DNA from: Anaeromyces robustus | Taxonomy: Eukaryota; Neocallimastigomycota; Neocallimastigomycetes; Neocallimastigales; Neocallimastigaceae | Assembly: GCA_002104895.1 (NCBI GenBank) | Contig: MCFG01000318.1 | Coordinates: 40,001 to 83,697, forward strand | Length of the DNA stretch: 43,697 bases | Direction: 5' to 3' | In this document: positions 13,001-30,291 of the stretch, piece by piece | How positions within the stretch are numbered: the first letter of the stretch is position 1 | How the letters are laid out: every line of letters starts with the position of its first letter | The notes under the pieces: model-generated | The model's database searches: none | Seen by the model: the letters and a program-made list of their open reading frames with translations, nothing else | Told to the model about the DNA's origin: nothing | Made by a program: the position numbers and the translations under genes

Positions 13001-16000
13001 AAAAATTATGGAACTCAAGAATGGCATGATGATTTAAAACATGTTATGATGGGTGCAGGTTTAGAAGAAAAACCTATTGTATTTTTAATATCAGATACCC
13101 AAATTGTTTCAGAAACATATTTTGAAGATATTAATAATGTATTAAATTCAGGTGATGTACCAAATATTTATACTGCAGATGAAATGGATCAAATTATCAA
13201 TAATATGAGACAAAGATACCCTCAAACAAATACATTTATTCCAACTAAGGAGAATTTATTTGCAATTTATGTTAATAGAGTTAAAAAATTCCTTCATTTA
13301 ATTTTATGTATGAGTCCTATGGGTGATTCATTTACAACAAGATTAAGAATGTTCCCATCTCTTGTTAATTGTTGTACAATTGATTGGTTTACTATGTGGC
13401 CAGAAGAAGCTCTTCAATCTGTTGCAGCTAATTTCATATCAGGTTTGTATTAATAATTTAATTAAATTATTTAATATGTATAAATTAAATTTTAGATATA
13501 TATATATATTAATAAATTATAATAATGATGTAATTTAGAAATGTCGGATATTGGTGATGAAGAAGTTATGGAAGGCATTGTATCTTATTGTGTATTTATA
13601 CATGAATCAGTAAGAGAAAAATGTACAAAGTTTGAAATGGAATTAAATAGATATAATTTTGTTACACCTAAAAGTTATCTTGAATTATTAACCCTCTATA
13701 AAACATTACTGGAAAAAAAGAAGAACGATTTGATTACTCTTCGTAATAGAATATCTACAGGTTTAGAAAAATTGTTAAATGCAACAAAAGAAGTTGAAAA
13801 TTTACAAGAAGAACTAAAAACTACACAACCTTTATTAATTCAAACTTCTGAAGAAGTTGAAAAAACTATGAAACAAATTTCAGAAGATAAGGCTGCAGCA
13901 CAGATAATAAGAGAAGCTGTTTTGAAAAAGGAAGAATTTGCATCAAATAAAGCAGAAGAAACAAAAAAGATTGCTGATGAATCACAAAGAGATTTAGATG
14001 AAGCTTTACCTGCATTAGATGCTGCGTTAGAAAGTCTTAATAGTTTGTCAAAAAGTGATGTTATTGAAGTAAGAAGTATGCAACGTCCACCTGAAGGTGT
14101 TAAGCTTGTTATTGAAGCTGTATGTATTATGAAGGGTATTAAACCAAAGAGAGTGGATGGTGATAAAATTGGTAAAAAGGTAGATGATTATTGGGATGTT
14201 GGTAAAGCATTACTAGCTGATCCAGCTAGATTCTTAGATAGTTTAATGAATTTTGATAAAGATAATATATCTGAGCAAACAATTTTAAAGATAAAACCAT
14301 ATATTGATAGTCCTGAATTCCAAGTTTCCGTTATTGCTCATGTATCTAAAGCAGCGAAATCTATATGCCAGTGGGTAAGAGCTATGGAAAAGTATTACTG
14401 GGTAGCTAAAGCTGTAGCTCCAAAGAGAGAAAAGTTAAAAGAAGCTCAAAAGATTTTAGAAGAAACTTTAGCTTCGTTAGCTGAATCTAAAAAGGAACTT
14501 CAAGCAGTTGATAGAAATATTCATGAAATGGAAAAACAATATGAAGAATTAATTTTGAAAAAGGAAGAATTAAAACAAAAAGTAGATGAATGTAATCTAA
14601 AGTTAACAAGAGCCCAGAAACTTATTACTGGTCTTGCAGATGAAAGAAAAAGATGGTCAGAATCTGTTGATGGATTTGATAAAGCAATTGAAAATGCTGT
14701 AGGTGATATTTTAATAGCTTCTGGTTCTATTGCATACTTGGGCACATTTTCATCTGAATATCGTACTGAATTAATTAATGAATGGATGGATGAATTCAAT
14801 ACATTAAATATACCACATTCTAATAATGTTTCTTTATGGGATATTTTAGGTGATCCTGTATTATTAAGAGAATGGGAAGTTCATGGTTTACCAAAAGATT
14901 CGTTCTCTAGAGATAATGGTATTATTATTCATTATTCTCAGAGATGGCCATTATTAATTGATCCACAAGGACAAGCCAATAAATGGATTAGAAATATGGA
15001 AAAAGATAATGCAATTGAAATTGTAAAGTTATCTGATCAAAACTATATTAGAACATTAGAAAATGCTATTCGTTTTGGAAAACCAGTATTAATTGAAAAT
15101 ATTGGTGAAAAATTAGATCCAGCTTTAGATCCAATTTTATTAAGGCAAGTTTATTTACAAGGAGGTAGTCAGGTTATTAAACTTGGTGATAATGTAATTC
15201 CATATCATTCAGATTTTAAACTTTATATTACAACAAAATTACCAAATCCACATTACACTCCTGAAATTTACGCTATGTTAACAATTGTTAACTTTACATT
15301 AGCTCCAAGTGGTTTAGAGGATCAACTATTAGGTATTGTTGTTGCTAATGAACGTCCTGATTTAGAAGAAATTAAAAATTCTCTTGTTATTAGTAATGCA
15401 CAAATGAAAAAAGAATTAAAAGATATTGAAGATAAAATTTTATATCTTTTATCTACAGTACAAGGAAGTCCAGTAGATGATGAACGTTTAATTGATACCC
15501 TTGCTGCTTCTAAAGTTACTTCAACTGAAATTTCTGAAAAGGTTCAAGAAGCTGAAATTACAGAAAGAGATATTGATACTACAAGAAATTCTTACTCTGC
15601 TGTGGCTATACGAACTAGAATTCTATTTTTCTGTATTGTAGAATTATCCGCTATTGATCCTATGTATCAATATTCATTAACATGGTTCCTTAACCTCTTT
15701 GTTAATTCTATTACAAATTCAGAACCTTCTGAAGATATTGAAACAAGAATAGCAAACATTAATGATTATTTTACCTTTTCACTTTATACTAATATTTGTA
15801 GAAGTTTATTTGAAAAACATAAATTAATGTTTTCATTCTTATTAACTGCAAGAATATTGATGAATGAAAATAAAATTGATGAAGAAGAATATAAATTCTT
15901 AATTACTGGTACTGTTAGTAATAAAGTTGATCTAAGTAAACCTAATCCTGCTGAAAGATGGTTAACTAGTCAATCTTGGAATGAAATACAAACACTTTCC

Positions 16001-18145
16001 TCCTTAAAAGCATTTGAGGGATTTGCAGATGAAGTAACACTTAAAACTGAAATATTCGAAAAAATATTTGATAGTCAGAATCCTCATAAAGAACGTTTAT
16101 CTGGTCGTTGGCATAAAAAACTTAATCAATTCCAAAAAATTTTAGTCTTAAGATGTATTCGTGTTGATAGAGTTATTACTGCTATTCAAGAATTCGTAGC
16201 TGATGTTTTAGGTGAACAATTTATTGAACCTCAAAATTCTGCTCTTTCAGAACTTCATAAAGAGTCAAGTCCAATGACACCTTTAATATTTATTTTGTCT
16301 GCTGGTGCTGATCCTGCAACAAATCTTTATAAATATGCTGAAGAAACTAAATTTATTAAGAAACTTTATTCTGTTTCTTTAGGTCAAGGTCAAGGTCCAA
16401 GAGCTGAAAAACTAGTTAAAGATGGTATGGAAAGAGGTTTATGGATTTTATTACAGAATTGCCATTTAAGTCCTAGTTGGATGCCAACTTTAGATAAAAT
16501 TGTTGATTCAATTACATTGGATAAAGTTCATAGAGATTTTAGGTTGTGGTTAACAAGTATGCCATCTGATAAATTTCCTGTTGCTATTTTACAAAATGGA
16601 ATTAAATTAACAGTAGAACCATCATTTGGTATAAAAGCTAATTTAATGAGAACTTATTCTACTGTTACAGATGATTATTTAGATAGTTGTACAAAATCTG
16701 TACCATGGAGACGTTTACACTTTGCTTTAGCCTTTTTCCATGCAGTAGTTCAAGAAAGAAGAAAATTCGGATCACTTGGATGGAATATACCATATGAATT
16801 TACAGAAGGTGATCTTCAAATTTGTACTAAACAATTAAAAATGTATTTAGAAGAATATGAAGAAATACCTTTTAAAGTATTAAAATATACTGTTGGTCAA
16901 ATTAATTATGGTGGACGTGTAACAGATGATTGGGATAGACGTTTAATTATGAATATTTTAGATGGTTTCTATTGTCCTGAAGCTCTTAAAGAAGGTTATA
17001 AATTTTCTTCATCAGGTATTTATTATTCTATAGCTGGTGAAACAAGTAATAGTTATAAAAATTATATTAAATCTTTACCTATTGATGAAACAGCTGAAAT
17101 ATTTTCAATGCATGAAAATGCTAATATATCCTATGCTCAAAAGGAAGTTTATAGTAATTTTGCAACATTGCTTATGCTTATGCCACATACTTCTAAAAGT
17201 AGTTCTGGTGAAAGTCGTGAAGATCAATTATTAGAAACAACAAAATCTATAGAAGAAAAAATACCATATCCTATGAATTTAGAAGAAATTCAGAAAAAAT
17301 ATCCAACTAATTATTCAGAATCTATGTCTACTGTTTTAGTACAAGAAGTTGTACGTTATAATAAATTGTTGGCTGAAATACATACTTCTCTTAAGGAGGT
17401 AATGAAAGCATTAAAAGGTTTAGTTGTTATGTCAGATACTTTAGAAAGTATGTGTAATAGTATTTATCTTAATCAAGTTCCAGATGCATGGCATGCTAAA
17501 GCTTATCCATCATTAAAATCTTTATCAGGATGGGTAACAGATTTAAATAAAAGAATTCAATTTATTAAAGAATGGATAGATAATGGTATACCGAATGTAT
17601 TTTGGATTAGTGGTTTCTTTTTCCCACAAGCCTTCCTTACTGGTACATTACAAAATTATGCTAGAAAATATAAATATTCTATTGATGTATTATCTTTTGA
17701 TTTTATTGTAATTGAAACTCCTGTAAATGAAGTTGTTACTAAGCCTGATGATGGATGTTATATTTATGGTTTCTTTTTGGAAGGTGCAAGATGGGATAGT
17801 GATGTAAGCATTCTGGCTGAATCTAATCCAAAAGTATTATATACAAAAATGCCAATTATTTGGTTACTTCCAGTTCCTAATAGAATTAAACCAACTCAAA
17901 ATATATATGAATGTCCTGTTTATAAAACTCTAACAAGAGCAGGTATATTATATATAATTATTATGAATTAAATAATATTATTAACTTGTAGTATAATGTC
18001 TTACTATTACTTTTTCATTATTTTATATATGTCATTCATACATTCATATATATAATTTTTTTTTTATTTATATATTTCTAAATATACATATATATTAATA
18101 AATATAATTAAATAATATTAAATAATATTCAATTATATATTAATA

Positions 18146-18176
<31 letters not shown>

Positions 18177-18337
18177 TTATTTATTTTTTATTTTTTATTT
18201 GAAATATAGGTACATTATCAACAACTGGCCATTCTACAAATTATGTATTAACTATAGAATTACCTTCGGATAAGCCTCAAAGTCATTGGATTAAAAGAGG
18301 AGTAGCATTAATTTGTTCCTTAAAGTCAGATATTTAA
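4010..18337 (+). CDS. DNAH1: Axonemal inner-arm dynein heavy chain, DNAH1 type
   Basis: ATP-driven microtubule motor of the flagellar axoneme. Ten exons: 4010-4408, 4591-5306, 5481-5562, 5744-5950, 6051-6127, 6230-6463, 6623-10217, 10346-13442, 13539-17942, 18210-18337; 12,939 nt, 4,312 residues, about the usual DNAH1 length. Order: tail; linker ([11 protein letters not shown]); AAA1 Walker A GPAGTGKT near residue 1647 with Walker B ACFDEFN; AAA2 GPTGGGKT near 1928; AAA3 GPTGTGKS near 2279; AAA4 GVGGSGRQ near 2628 (K replaced by R, usual in dyneins); stalk coiled coils around the microtubule-binding domain from about 2850 to 3200; AAA5/6; C-terminus ending [17 protein letters not shown]1-like features are the N-terminal ERKKRIY and [10 protein letters not shown] segments and the [18 protein letters not shown] end. 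An Asn-rich insert lies near residues 678-715. Convergent with UBP6. Confidence 0.93.
6942..7070 (+). repeat. AAT/AAC-rich stretch encoding an Asn-rich insert in the dynein tail
   Basis: Coding microsatellite-like stretch inside exon 7 of the dynein gene, giving runs of eight and four Asn and then an acidic, Asn-rich segment ([20 protein letters not shown]). It lies between tail segments that look conserved, so it is probably a disordered surface loop. Confidence 0.85.
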
Positions 18338-19158
18338 TTGAATAGTAAATATATAAATAAATAACTAATATATGAACAAAATAAAAACAAAAAATAAGAA
18401 TAAAAACTTTTTTTTTTTTTTTAAAAAGAAAAGATAAACAAAAAATAACAACACAAATTTAATTAAAGATTAATATAAATTTTAGTTAATTTAAAATAAT
18501 TTTTATACATTTTATTCTGTTTTATTTTAATATGAATTTTTTATACTAAGTTCTGATACAATTTTTTGTATATAAATAATAAAGTTTATAAATAAATGTA
18601 ATGGTATGCATTAATAAGAAATATACATTTATTTATAAATTTAAATTTATAATATAGAATTTATCTATTAATTTAATGCTTTATAATAAAAATTAAAAAT
18701 TATATAAATGAATAAAAAAAAATTTAATAAAAATAATATATTTAAATACAATATTAAGGATAATAAATAAAAGTTTTTATTTATTTTATTTAATTATTTT
18801 GATATTTAAAAATGTTTATTGCTATTATTATATTATTGTTATAATAATAATACATTATTTTTTTTTTATTTTTTTATTTTTTTATTTTTTTATTTTATTA
18901 TTTTATTATTTTATTATTTTATTATTTTATTATTTTATTATTTTATTATTTTTTATAATTTTTTAATTTTTTTAATATTTTTATTGTTATTTTTTTTTTT
19001 TTTATTGATATTTATTATTAATATTATTATGGCTATTTTTTTTTTTTTTTTTTTTTTTTTATTGATTTTTAATTATTATTAATATTATTTATTAAATTTG
19101 AGGCAAATACTTTTTTTTTTTTTTAATAGATATTTATTATAATTATTATTTATATTAT
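18338..19158. other. Convergent spacer between the dynein and UBP6 3' ends
   Basis: No gene seen. It contains poly-T blocks and an (ATTTT)/(ATT)-type stretch at about 18864-18960. Translations of the T-rich strand are Phe/Leu/Tyr low complexity and are not credible. It must hold the 3' UTRs and poly(A) sites of both genes; AATAAA-like words are too frequent to single one out. Confidence 0.75.
18585..18639. repeat. Perfect 16-bp inverted repeat with a 23-nt loop
   Basis: Arms 18585-18600 and 18624-18639 are exact reverse complements (left arm tttataaataaatgta). They lie about 250 bp beyond the dynein stop in a convergent spacer. It may be a hairpin in a 3' UTR or a chance result of base composition. 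Confidence 0.7.
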
Positions 19159-23212
<4,054 letters not shown>

Positions 23213-23257
23213 TTTGTTTACAACTTTTAAATACTCAATATTTGAAATGTTTGTTTC

Positions 23258-23280
23258 TTTAGTTTTTTTCAAAAACTAAA
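23258..23280 (-). repeat. Short perfect hairpin upstream of the UBP6 start
   Basis: Ten-bp arms (tttagttttt / aaaaactaaa) around a 3-nt loop, 46-68 nt upstream of the UBP6 ATG. If transcribed it would sit in the 5' UTR. Chance is possible in this base composition. Confidence 0.35.
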
Positions 23281-23593
23281 ATTAGAAATTTCTTTCACAA
23301 TTATTTTATTATTATTTTATAAAATTATACTGAAAGAAATAAAATAAAAAGATAATATGAAGAAGTAAAATTAATAATTTTTAAATTAAAAATAATTTAA
23401 TTTAATTCAATTCAATTATATTAAATATAAAATATAATTGTAATATATTATTTTTATTTTATTATTTGATGTATAATACATAGAATATAATAAATATATA
23501 TAAATAATTAATTTATTTATTCGTTTTTAAATATTTATTTATATATTTATTATTCATGTTTAAATATGAAATGCAAATAACTAACAAACTAAC

Positions 23594-23763
<170 letters not shown>

Positions 23764-23779
23764 TATGTTTAATAGAATT

Positions 23780-23780
<1 letters not shown>

Positions 23781-23876
<96 letters not shown>

Positions 23877-23960
23877 TAATAATAATATTAATATTAATAA
23901 TAATAATAATAATAAAAATAATAATAATAATGATAATAATAATAATGATAATAATAATAA
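23781..23960. repeat. (AAT)n array with GAT and ATT interruptions
   Basis: Trinucleotide array following the tetranucleotide array by about 18 bp. The plus-strand open frame through it is poly-Ile and not a gene. Confidence 0.93.
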
Positions 23961-24220
23961 GAATAATTATGTAGTGATGATAGTAATAAAATAATAATAT
24001 ATAATTAAACTATTATTTTTTTTCTTGTAGAATATATATTATTATTTACATATTATTCTTATAAATAATTATAATTGTTGAAATAATTACATCAATTACA
24101 TTAATATCATCCACACATATGATTTTATATGGTATTTAATATTTTCTTTTTTATATATTTAGTATTATATTATATATATTAAATAAAAATATAATAGAAA
24201 CTGAATTGTTGAATAATATA

Positions 24221-24377
<157 letters not shown>

Positions 24378-25000
24378 CCACATTATTTATATTTATTTAA
24401 ATTTACTTCATAAATATATTAGCAAAATTTATAAATAATGGCGTTGAATAGAATTCAAATTTTGATATGAATCCAACATCATTTAATTCATTTAATAAAT
24501 AAAGTAATTTCTCTTTATATATTATTAGTTGATAATTAACTGACTAAATTACTTTCATTAATTATTAAAAAAATTAAATATTTTGAGAGATGAAAAAATA
24601 TAAATATTGATTAATGGAAAATATAAATTAATGATAAATATAAAAATAGTTTACTAATCTCTTACTATTTATTTTAATTTAAATGTAAAATAAAATAAAA
24701 TAAAATATGACCTAATGTGTAATTTTACATAAAATACAAATTTTTATATTTTCTTTTTTTTTTTTTTTTTTTCTAATATTTAATTTAATGTATTTTTTTT
24801 TTGTTTCACATGTTTCTGTTTATTAGTTTTTAAATTTTATTTATTAATTCTGTATAGTGTTTTTTTACTTTTGGTTATCATTATAACTTATTTTTTTTCC
24901 TTTTATACATAAAAAAAAAAAAAATAATACTATATATTTATATATATATTATATTATATTATATATTATTTATTTTTTTATATATTTTTAATTTTTTTAG

Positions 25001-25092
25001 GATTACACAAACAATTAACAATTATTTATGGTAAATATGGTTATTGGGATTTAATTAATATATTATTACAATATATGCAATATATACATTAA
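25001..25092 (+). pseudogene. Exon-like fragment resembling a phosphoglucomutase-2 segment (weak)
   Basis: A poly-T run and AG acceptor at 24991-25000 precede a phase-2 open stretch reading LHKQLTIIYGKYGYW, then degenerating to a stop. The pattern (hydrophobic)xxQLxxIYxxYGY is found in the PGM2/phosphoribomutase branch of the phosphohexomutase superfamily. No matching exons are visible on either side, so at most this is a relic; it may be coincidence in AT-rich DNA. Confidence 0.2.
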
Positions 25093-26800
25093 TTAAATTC
25101 CAAATATTTTTATATATAATAAATTTTTTTATATTGGTATTTACATGTTAATAAATATTTATTTGATAAAAAAATTGTTTTAACCTATGAAATAAAAGCG
25201 AAACTTTAATATATAATGTTAATTTTAATTGATAACAATTTAATATAAATTAATAAAATTTCAATATAATATTATATAATATTATACTATATTATACTAT
25301 AATTATATTATATTAGTATAGAATTTCATTTTTTTATTAAATAATAATTCAATAATGAAGCTATTATATACTTATGTATATGTATATATATATAAAAAAA
25401 AAAAAAAGGATTCTATAATTTTAAATATTAATAAAATATGAAAATATTAAATTAAATTCAATAAAATCTTTATATTGTAAATATATTAATTTTTGCAATA
25501 TATATATATAAAAGTAAATGTATATATATTATGTTTTTTTTTTTTTTTTGAAAAATTTTTTATTCATCATTATTTATTTATTATTATTATTAATCTTTTT
25601 TTTTTTTTTTATATAATTATTAAATACAATATCACAATATCATATTTTATTTTTTTTATCCTCAAAAATTAATTGATGAAGTATTTGTTTGACAATTTTA
25701 TTATTTATTATTTTATATTTCTTCTTTTATTAATGCATACATATATTTTTAATTTTTAATATTTTAATATAATGAATAATCATTGTTTCTAATTTTAAAT
25801 GGTAAATATTTTTTTTATAATTGTATCTATTATAAAGAATTTAGGCAAAAATAATATATTATTATTTTTCAAATATGAATTGAGTATTTTTATGTTTTAT
25901 TAATGTTAATAAATATATATATAATATTTTTTTTATATAGTAATTATCTTTTATTTATTTATATATTTTTATTTTTTTATTTTTATTTATTAATTTAAAT
26001 TGTATATAATATTTTTTTTTTTTATATTTAATTTTGTATTGTAGAAAAAATTATTAATATAATAAAAATGTTTTATTTATTATAAATTATTTATTATATT
26101 ATTTTAGATATTTTCATTAAATTCATATTTAATATAATTTATAATTGTTGGTGGCGAATAATCAACGAAAAAAGAAATACTCATAAATATTATATCTATA
26201 AAGGAAATAATATTAAATCACTAGAGTAAACCAATTATTTACATATAATTATCATAAATGGGCTGTTACAATAGTATTTTTTTTCAATTCTAAATTTTAA
26301 TTTTATCAAAATAATTGCTATTAATTAATTAATATACAAATATACTATCAAAACATTAGAATTTATTTATTCACTTTTAATATTTTTTCATATAATAGTT
26401 CTAACGCAAATTAAAAAGGAGATTATAGATTAACAAAGATTATATACGTAATTATAGTTTTATTATAATAGTAACATTTTATTATTCATAATATTAATAT
26501 TGATTATTTCTGCAGATATAATTGATACATTTATTTCAGCAAAATAAATCTTTAATACAAATTGAAGAAATAATAATAATAATATCAATAATATTGACAC
26601 ATTAATTAATAATAAAAAAAAGCTGTGTTAAAAGCATATTAATTGTATATAAATACCAATATCAATAAGCAGATATATAAAATACAGTATTAACAACCAA
26701 AATAAAGCGAATAAAGTATTACAAGTAATAATCATAAAATATAACAAAAAAAAAAATAAGATAAAATAAAAAAAAATAAAAAAGGATAAAAAAAGAACAA

Positions 26801-26842
<42 letters not shown>

Positions 26843-26873
26843 AATAAAAAATAAAAATAGTTATAAAAATATA

Positions 26874-27263
26874 GTAAAATAAAGTAAAATAAAATAAAAT
26901 AAAATAAAATAAAATAAAATAAAATAAAATAAAATAAAATAAAATAAAATAAAATAAAATAAAATAAAATAAAATAAAATAAAATAAAATAATAAAATAA
27001 AATAAAATAAAATAAAATAAAATAAAATAAAATAAAATAAAATAAAATAAAATAAAATAATAATATAACATAATAAAATAAAATAAAATAAAATAATAAA
27101 ATAATAAAATAATAAAATAAAATGAAATAAAATAATAAAACAAAATAATAAAACAAAATAATAAAACAAAATAATAAAATAAAACAAAATAAAACAAAAT
27201 AATAAAATAAAACAAAATAAAATAAAATAATAAAACAAAATAAAATAAAATAAAATAAAATAA

Positions 27264-27328
<65 letters not shown>
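26874..27328. repeat. (AAAAT)n pentanucleotide array followed by (AAT)n
   Basis: Roughly 390 bp of AAAAT units with AAT, GTAAA and CAAAA variants, then an (AAT)n tract from about 27266 to 27328, ending about 60 bp before the ATG of the SH3-SAM-PH gene. A further (AAT)n tract precedes it at about 26803-26834. Confidence 0.95.
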
Positions 27329-27331
<3 letters not shown>

Positions 27332-27387
27332 TAAAAAAAAAAAAAATAAATAGTATATAAATTATAATTTTATATAGTGAAATAAAT

Positions 27388-29914
27388 ATGTTGGGTAATA
27401 ATAAAAATCAAAATTTTGTTTCTTTTGTTGTATTTGGAAAATACGATTTTAAAGCGGTAAGTTCATTCTTTGGTTTCATATTATATAAAAAAGATAAATA
27501 TTTTGTTACATATAAAACTGTATTTTAAATTATATGTTTTTATTATTATATAAAATAGGAAGAATGTGATGAAATTACATTTAAACGTGGGGATCCAATT
27601 CTTGTATTAGAAAAAGACGACGAACATAAAGATGGATGGTGGAAAGTATGTAACACAATAGTTTTTAAAATTATATATATTAATTTATTTTAGATAAATT
27701 GAATTTTATAAATTATAATTATTATTGCTATTGTTAGTGTTATTAAATATATATATTCATCAAATAAATAATATTATTTTAAAGGGTAAAACTGCTGATA
27801 AGTTAGTTGGATTATTTCCTGTTGAATTTACTACATTTATAAATATTAAGCATATTAATGTTGATGGATTATTTGATGAATTAGATAACTTAAATAATTC
27901 TAGTGGAAGAGAATCATTTACAACAAATTCTTCTGTTGGAACAGGATCTAACTCACACCCATTTCAAAGTAATTCACCACAACTTTCATCATCAGAAATG
28001 AATACACCTAAAATGAAATATGCTGATCAAAGTAGTATTCAGAGTTCTCCAGGTTATTATAATCATAGAATGAGCATTAGTAGTACTAGTGGTGTAGGAA
28101 GTTCAAACGGGAGTCCACAAATAATACAACAACATCCACAAATAAAGCCACCTCACCTCTCTTTAAATAATCCTAATAATAATTTAAAGGAATATCATTC
28201 AATACCACCAACATCGTGGACAATTGATCACGTTTTAACTTGGTTAGAAGATGTTGGATTTTCTGCATGTAAACAAATATTTATTGATAATAATATTGAT
28301 GGTATGAAATTATTAGGACAAAGTTTGGCTTCTCTTCGTTCTATTGGTATTAATCAATTAAAAGATCGTTTAAAGCTCTATAATTCAATCGTCTCTTTAA
28401 AAGAACAATATAATCATGCAAATTCTAATAATGAAGAGAATAATATTGATAATAGTATAATGATGGATCAAAATCAATGGCATCAACATAATAGGTTATA
28501 TAATAATCAATATACTATAGAAGAAGAAAGAGATGAATCTGTTATAAGTGAATCTCCATCTACGTCAGTAATGTCACCAAAAGAGAGAAGAAGTAGTGAA
28601 TTCATTAACACATCAATAGTTGATAATAGAAATAATACTCGTCAAATAAATGGTCCAGCTGGTATGCGTCCACGTTTAAATAATATTGTATCCAGAGAAA
28701 GTTTACAATTAACAAGCACCAATTTTAGTTATTACCGTTCATCACAAAGAGTTAATCGTACACCAAGTCAATCTTCGAAATCTTCTATTAGTTCCATTTC
28801 AAGTTTCTTTAGAAGGTTGTCATTTTCAAAACCAGATAAAAAGAATGATAATGTATTTGAACCAATGTTTCAACATGCAGATTATCAAGGCTGGCTTTGG
28901 ACTAGATTTAATAAAAATACAAAATGGAAAAAAAGATGGATTATTTTATCAAGAGAAAAAATTTACTTTTTAAAGGAACCTAAAGTAATATTCATTTACA
29001 TTTATTTTTTTTTTAATTTTTATTTTTATTTTTATTTAAAATATTATTATTGCTGTTATTAATATAATTTTTTTTCATTCTTATTATATATATATATATA
29101 TATATAAATTTTTGTATATTGTTTATTATTATTTTAATTTTCAATTAATTAACTTTTATATATTATTTTAATTTTTCTATATAATTTTAATATTTTCTTT
29201 AAATTATTTTTAATATTTTTTTATATTTGTTATAAACATTTTATCTTAAAATAATAGCATCCAGTAAATATTAAACATACTATAAAATTAAATATTACCT
29301 TTTCTATCCAACCTGATATTCATAAAGGTAAAACTAAATATACATTCAATTTAATTGACTCAGCGAATCAACAAGTTGTTTATTTTTCAGCTGATAATCA
29401 TTTAGTAATGATGACTTGGATTAATGTATTAGTTAGAGCTACTACATCTGCTAGTTCACGATTACAGCCTTTACCAGAAGGAAAATCACCAATAATTGGA
29501 TCACCTAATTTAATTCCCCAATCTCCTATTACAGGATGTCTTCAACCCATATATAATGTTAATCATCAAATAGTTCAATCACCAAATCCAAATTCATATC
29601 ATCATTATCAAAATCAAATACCACTACAAGGTCAAAATCAAGTTATAAGAAATCAAAATATGTCACAAAACAGCTATATTAATCCATCAAGAAATTCGAT
29701 TGCTAAAGCTCTAAGTCCAAGAGTTCAACAATCTGTAACTAGTCCACAAGTACAAGTGAGAAATTCTAATATTGTTAGTCCTCAATTACAATCACATCAT
29801 TTGGCTCAACCATCACGAAGATCAAGTATGCAGGTTCCTATTACTACTAATACTCCAAATGCAGTCGATTCTTCTGCGTCGTTAACAAAAGTTACAGAAA
29901 TTAATGAAGATTAA
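27388..29914 (+). CDS. SH3-SAM-PH scaffold protein of Boi1/Boi2 (Pob1) type
   Basis: Fungal Boi/Pob1 proteins bind Cdc42/formin and exocyst components at growth sites and promote polarised exocytosis. Four exons, 27388-27456, 27559-27645, 27785-28984 and 29258-29914, all phase 0, give 670 residues. SH3 domain at about 12-73 (GKYDFKAEECDEITFKRGD, DGWWKGK, LVGLFPVEF); SAM domain at about 196-261 (WTIDHVLTWLEDVGF, LRSIGINQLKDRLKLYNSI); basic Ser-rich stretch; PH domain at about 418-515 (YQGWLWTRF, WKKRWIILSREKIYFLKE, then WINVLVRA). The PH domain is interrupted by the 273-nt third intron. Linkers and the C-terminus (about 520-670) are Ser/Gln/Asn/Pro-rich with several SP sites and PxxP-like motifs. 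The ATG at 27388 is the only one giving a complete SH3 domain. A repeat array ends just upstream. Confidence 0.9.
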
Positions 29915-30168
29915 ATAAATAAATAAATACATAAATAAATAAATTAATTAATAAATAAATAAATAGATAAAAAAGAAAGATTTTTTTTTTTTTCAATGTT
30001 TATATTTTTTTATCTATTAATGTTTAAATAATTTTAATTTAATTTAAATAGAAAAGAATTAATAATTTTTATTATATTATTGATTATATGAAATATTAAC
30101 AATCTAACAAAAGTTATTAATAAAATAATAATAAAAAGAAAAAAGAAAAAGGAAAAAAAAAGAAGGAA

Positions 30169-30169
<1 letters not shown>

Positions 30170-30228
<59 letters not shown>

Positions 30229-30230
30229 TA
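30170..30230. repeat. (AAT)n tract running into (AATT)n
   Basis: About 20 AAT units followed by a few AATT units up to about 30247. Confidence 0.93.
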
Positions 30231-30291
30231 ATTAATTAATTAATTAATAATTAATAATTAATAATAATGAGATAATATAAAAAGAAAAATG

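Noticed and set aside
17037-17234. 65-codon plus-strand open frame inside the last long dynein exon
   Set aside because: Out-of-frame overlap with conserved dynein C-terminal sequence.
18819-19082. 87-codon plus-strand Phe/Ile-rich open frame
   Set aside because: It runs through poly-T and ATTTT blocks between two convergent genes; no credible protein.
26147-26157. GGTGGCGAA, near the yeast proteasome control element GGTGGCAAA, upstream of UBP6
   Set aside because: One mismatch, about 2.9 kb from the UBP6 start, and no evidence that an Rpn4-like factor exists in this organism.
26628-27238. Three overlapping minus-strand open frames of 125-195 codons
   Set aside because: They are translations of the AAAAT/AAT array (repeating FYFIL), with no start context or exon structure.
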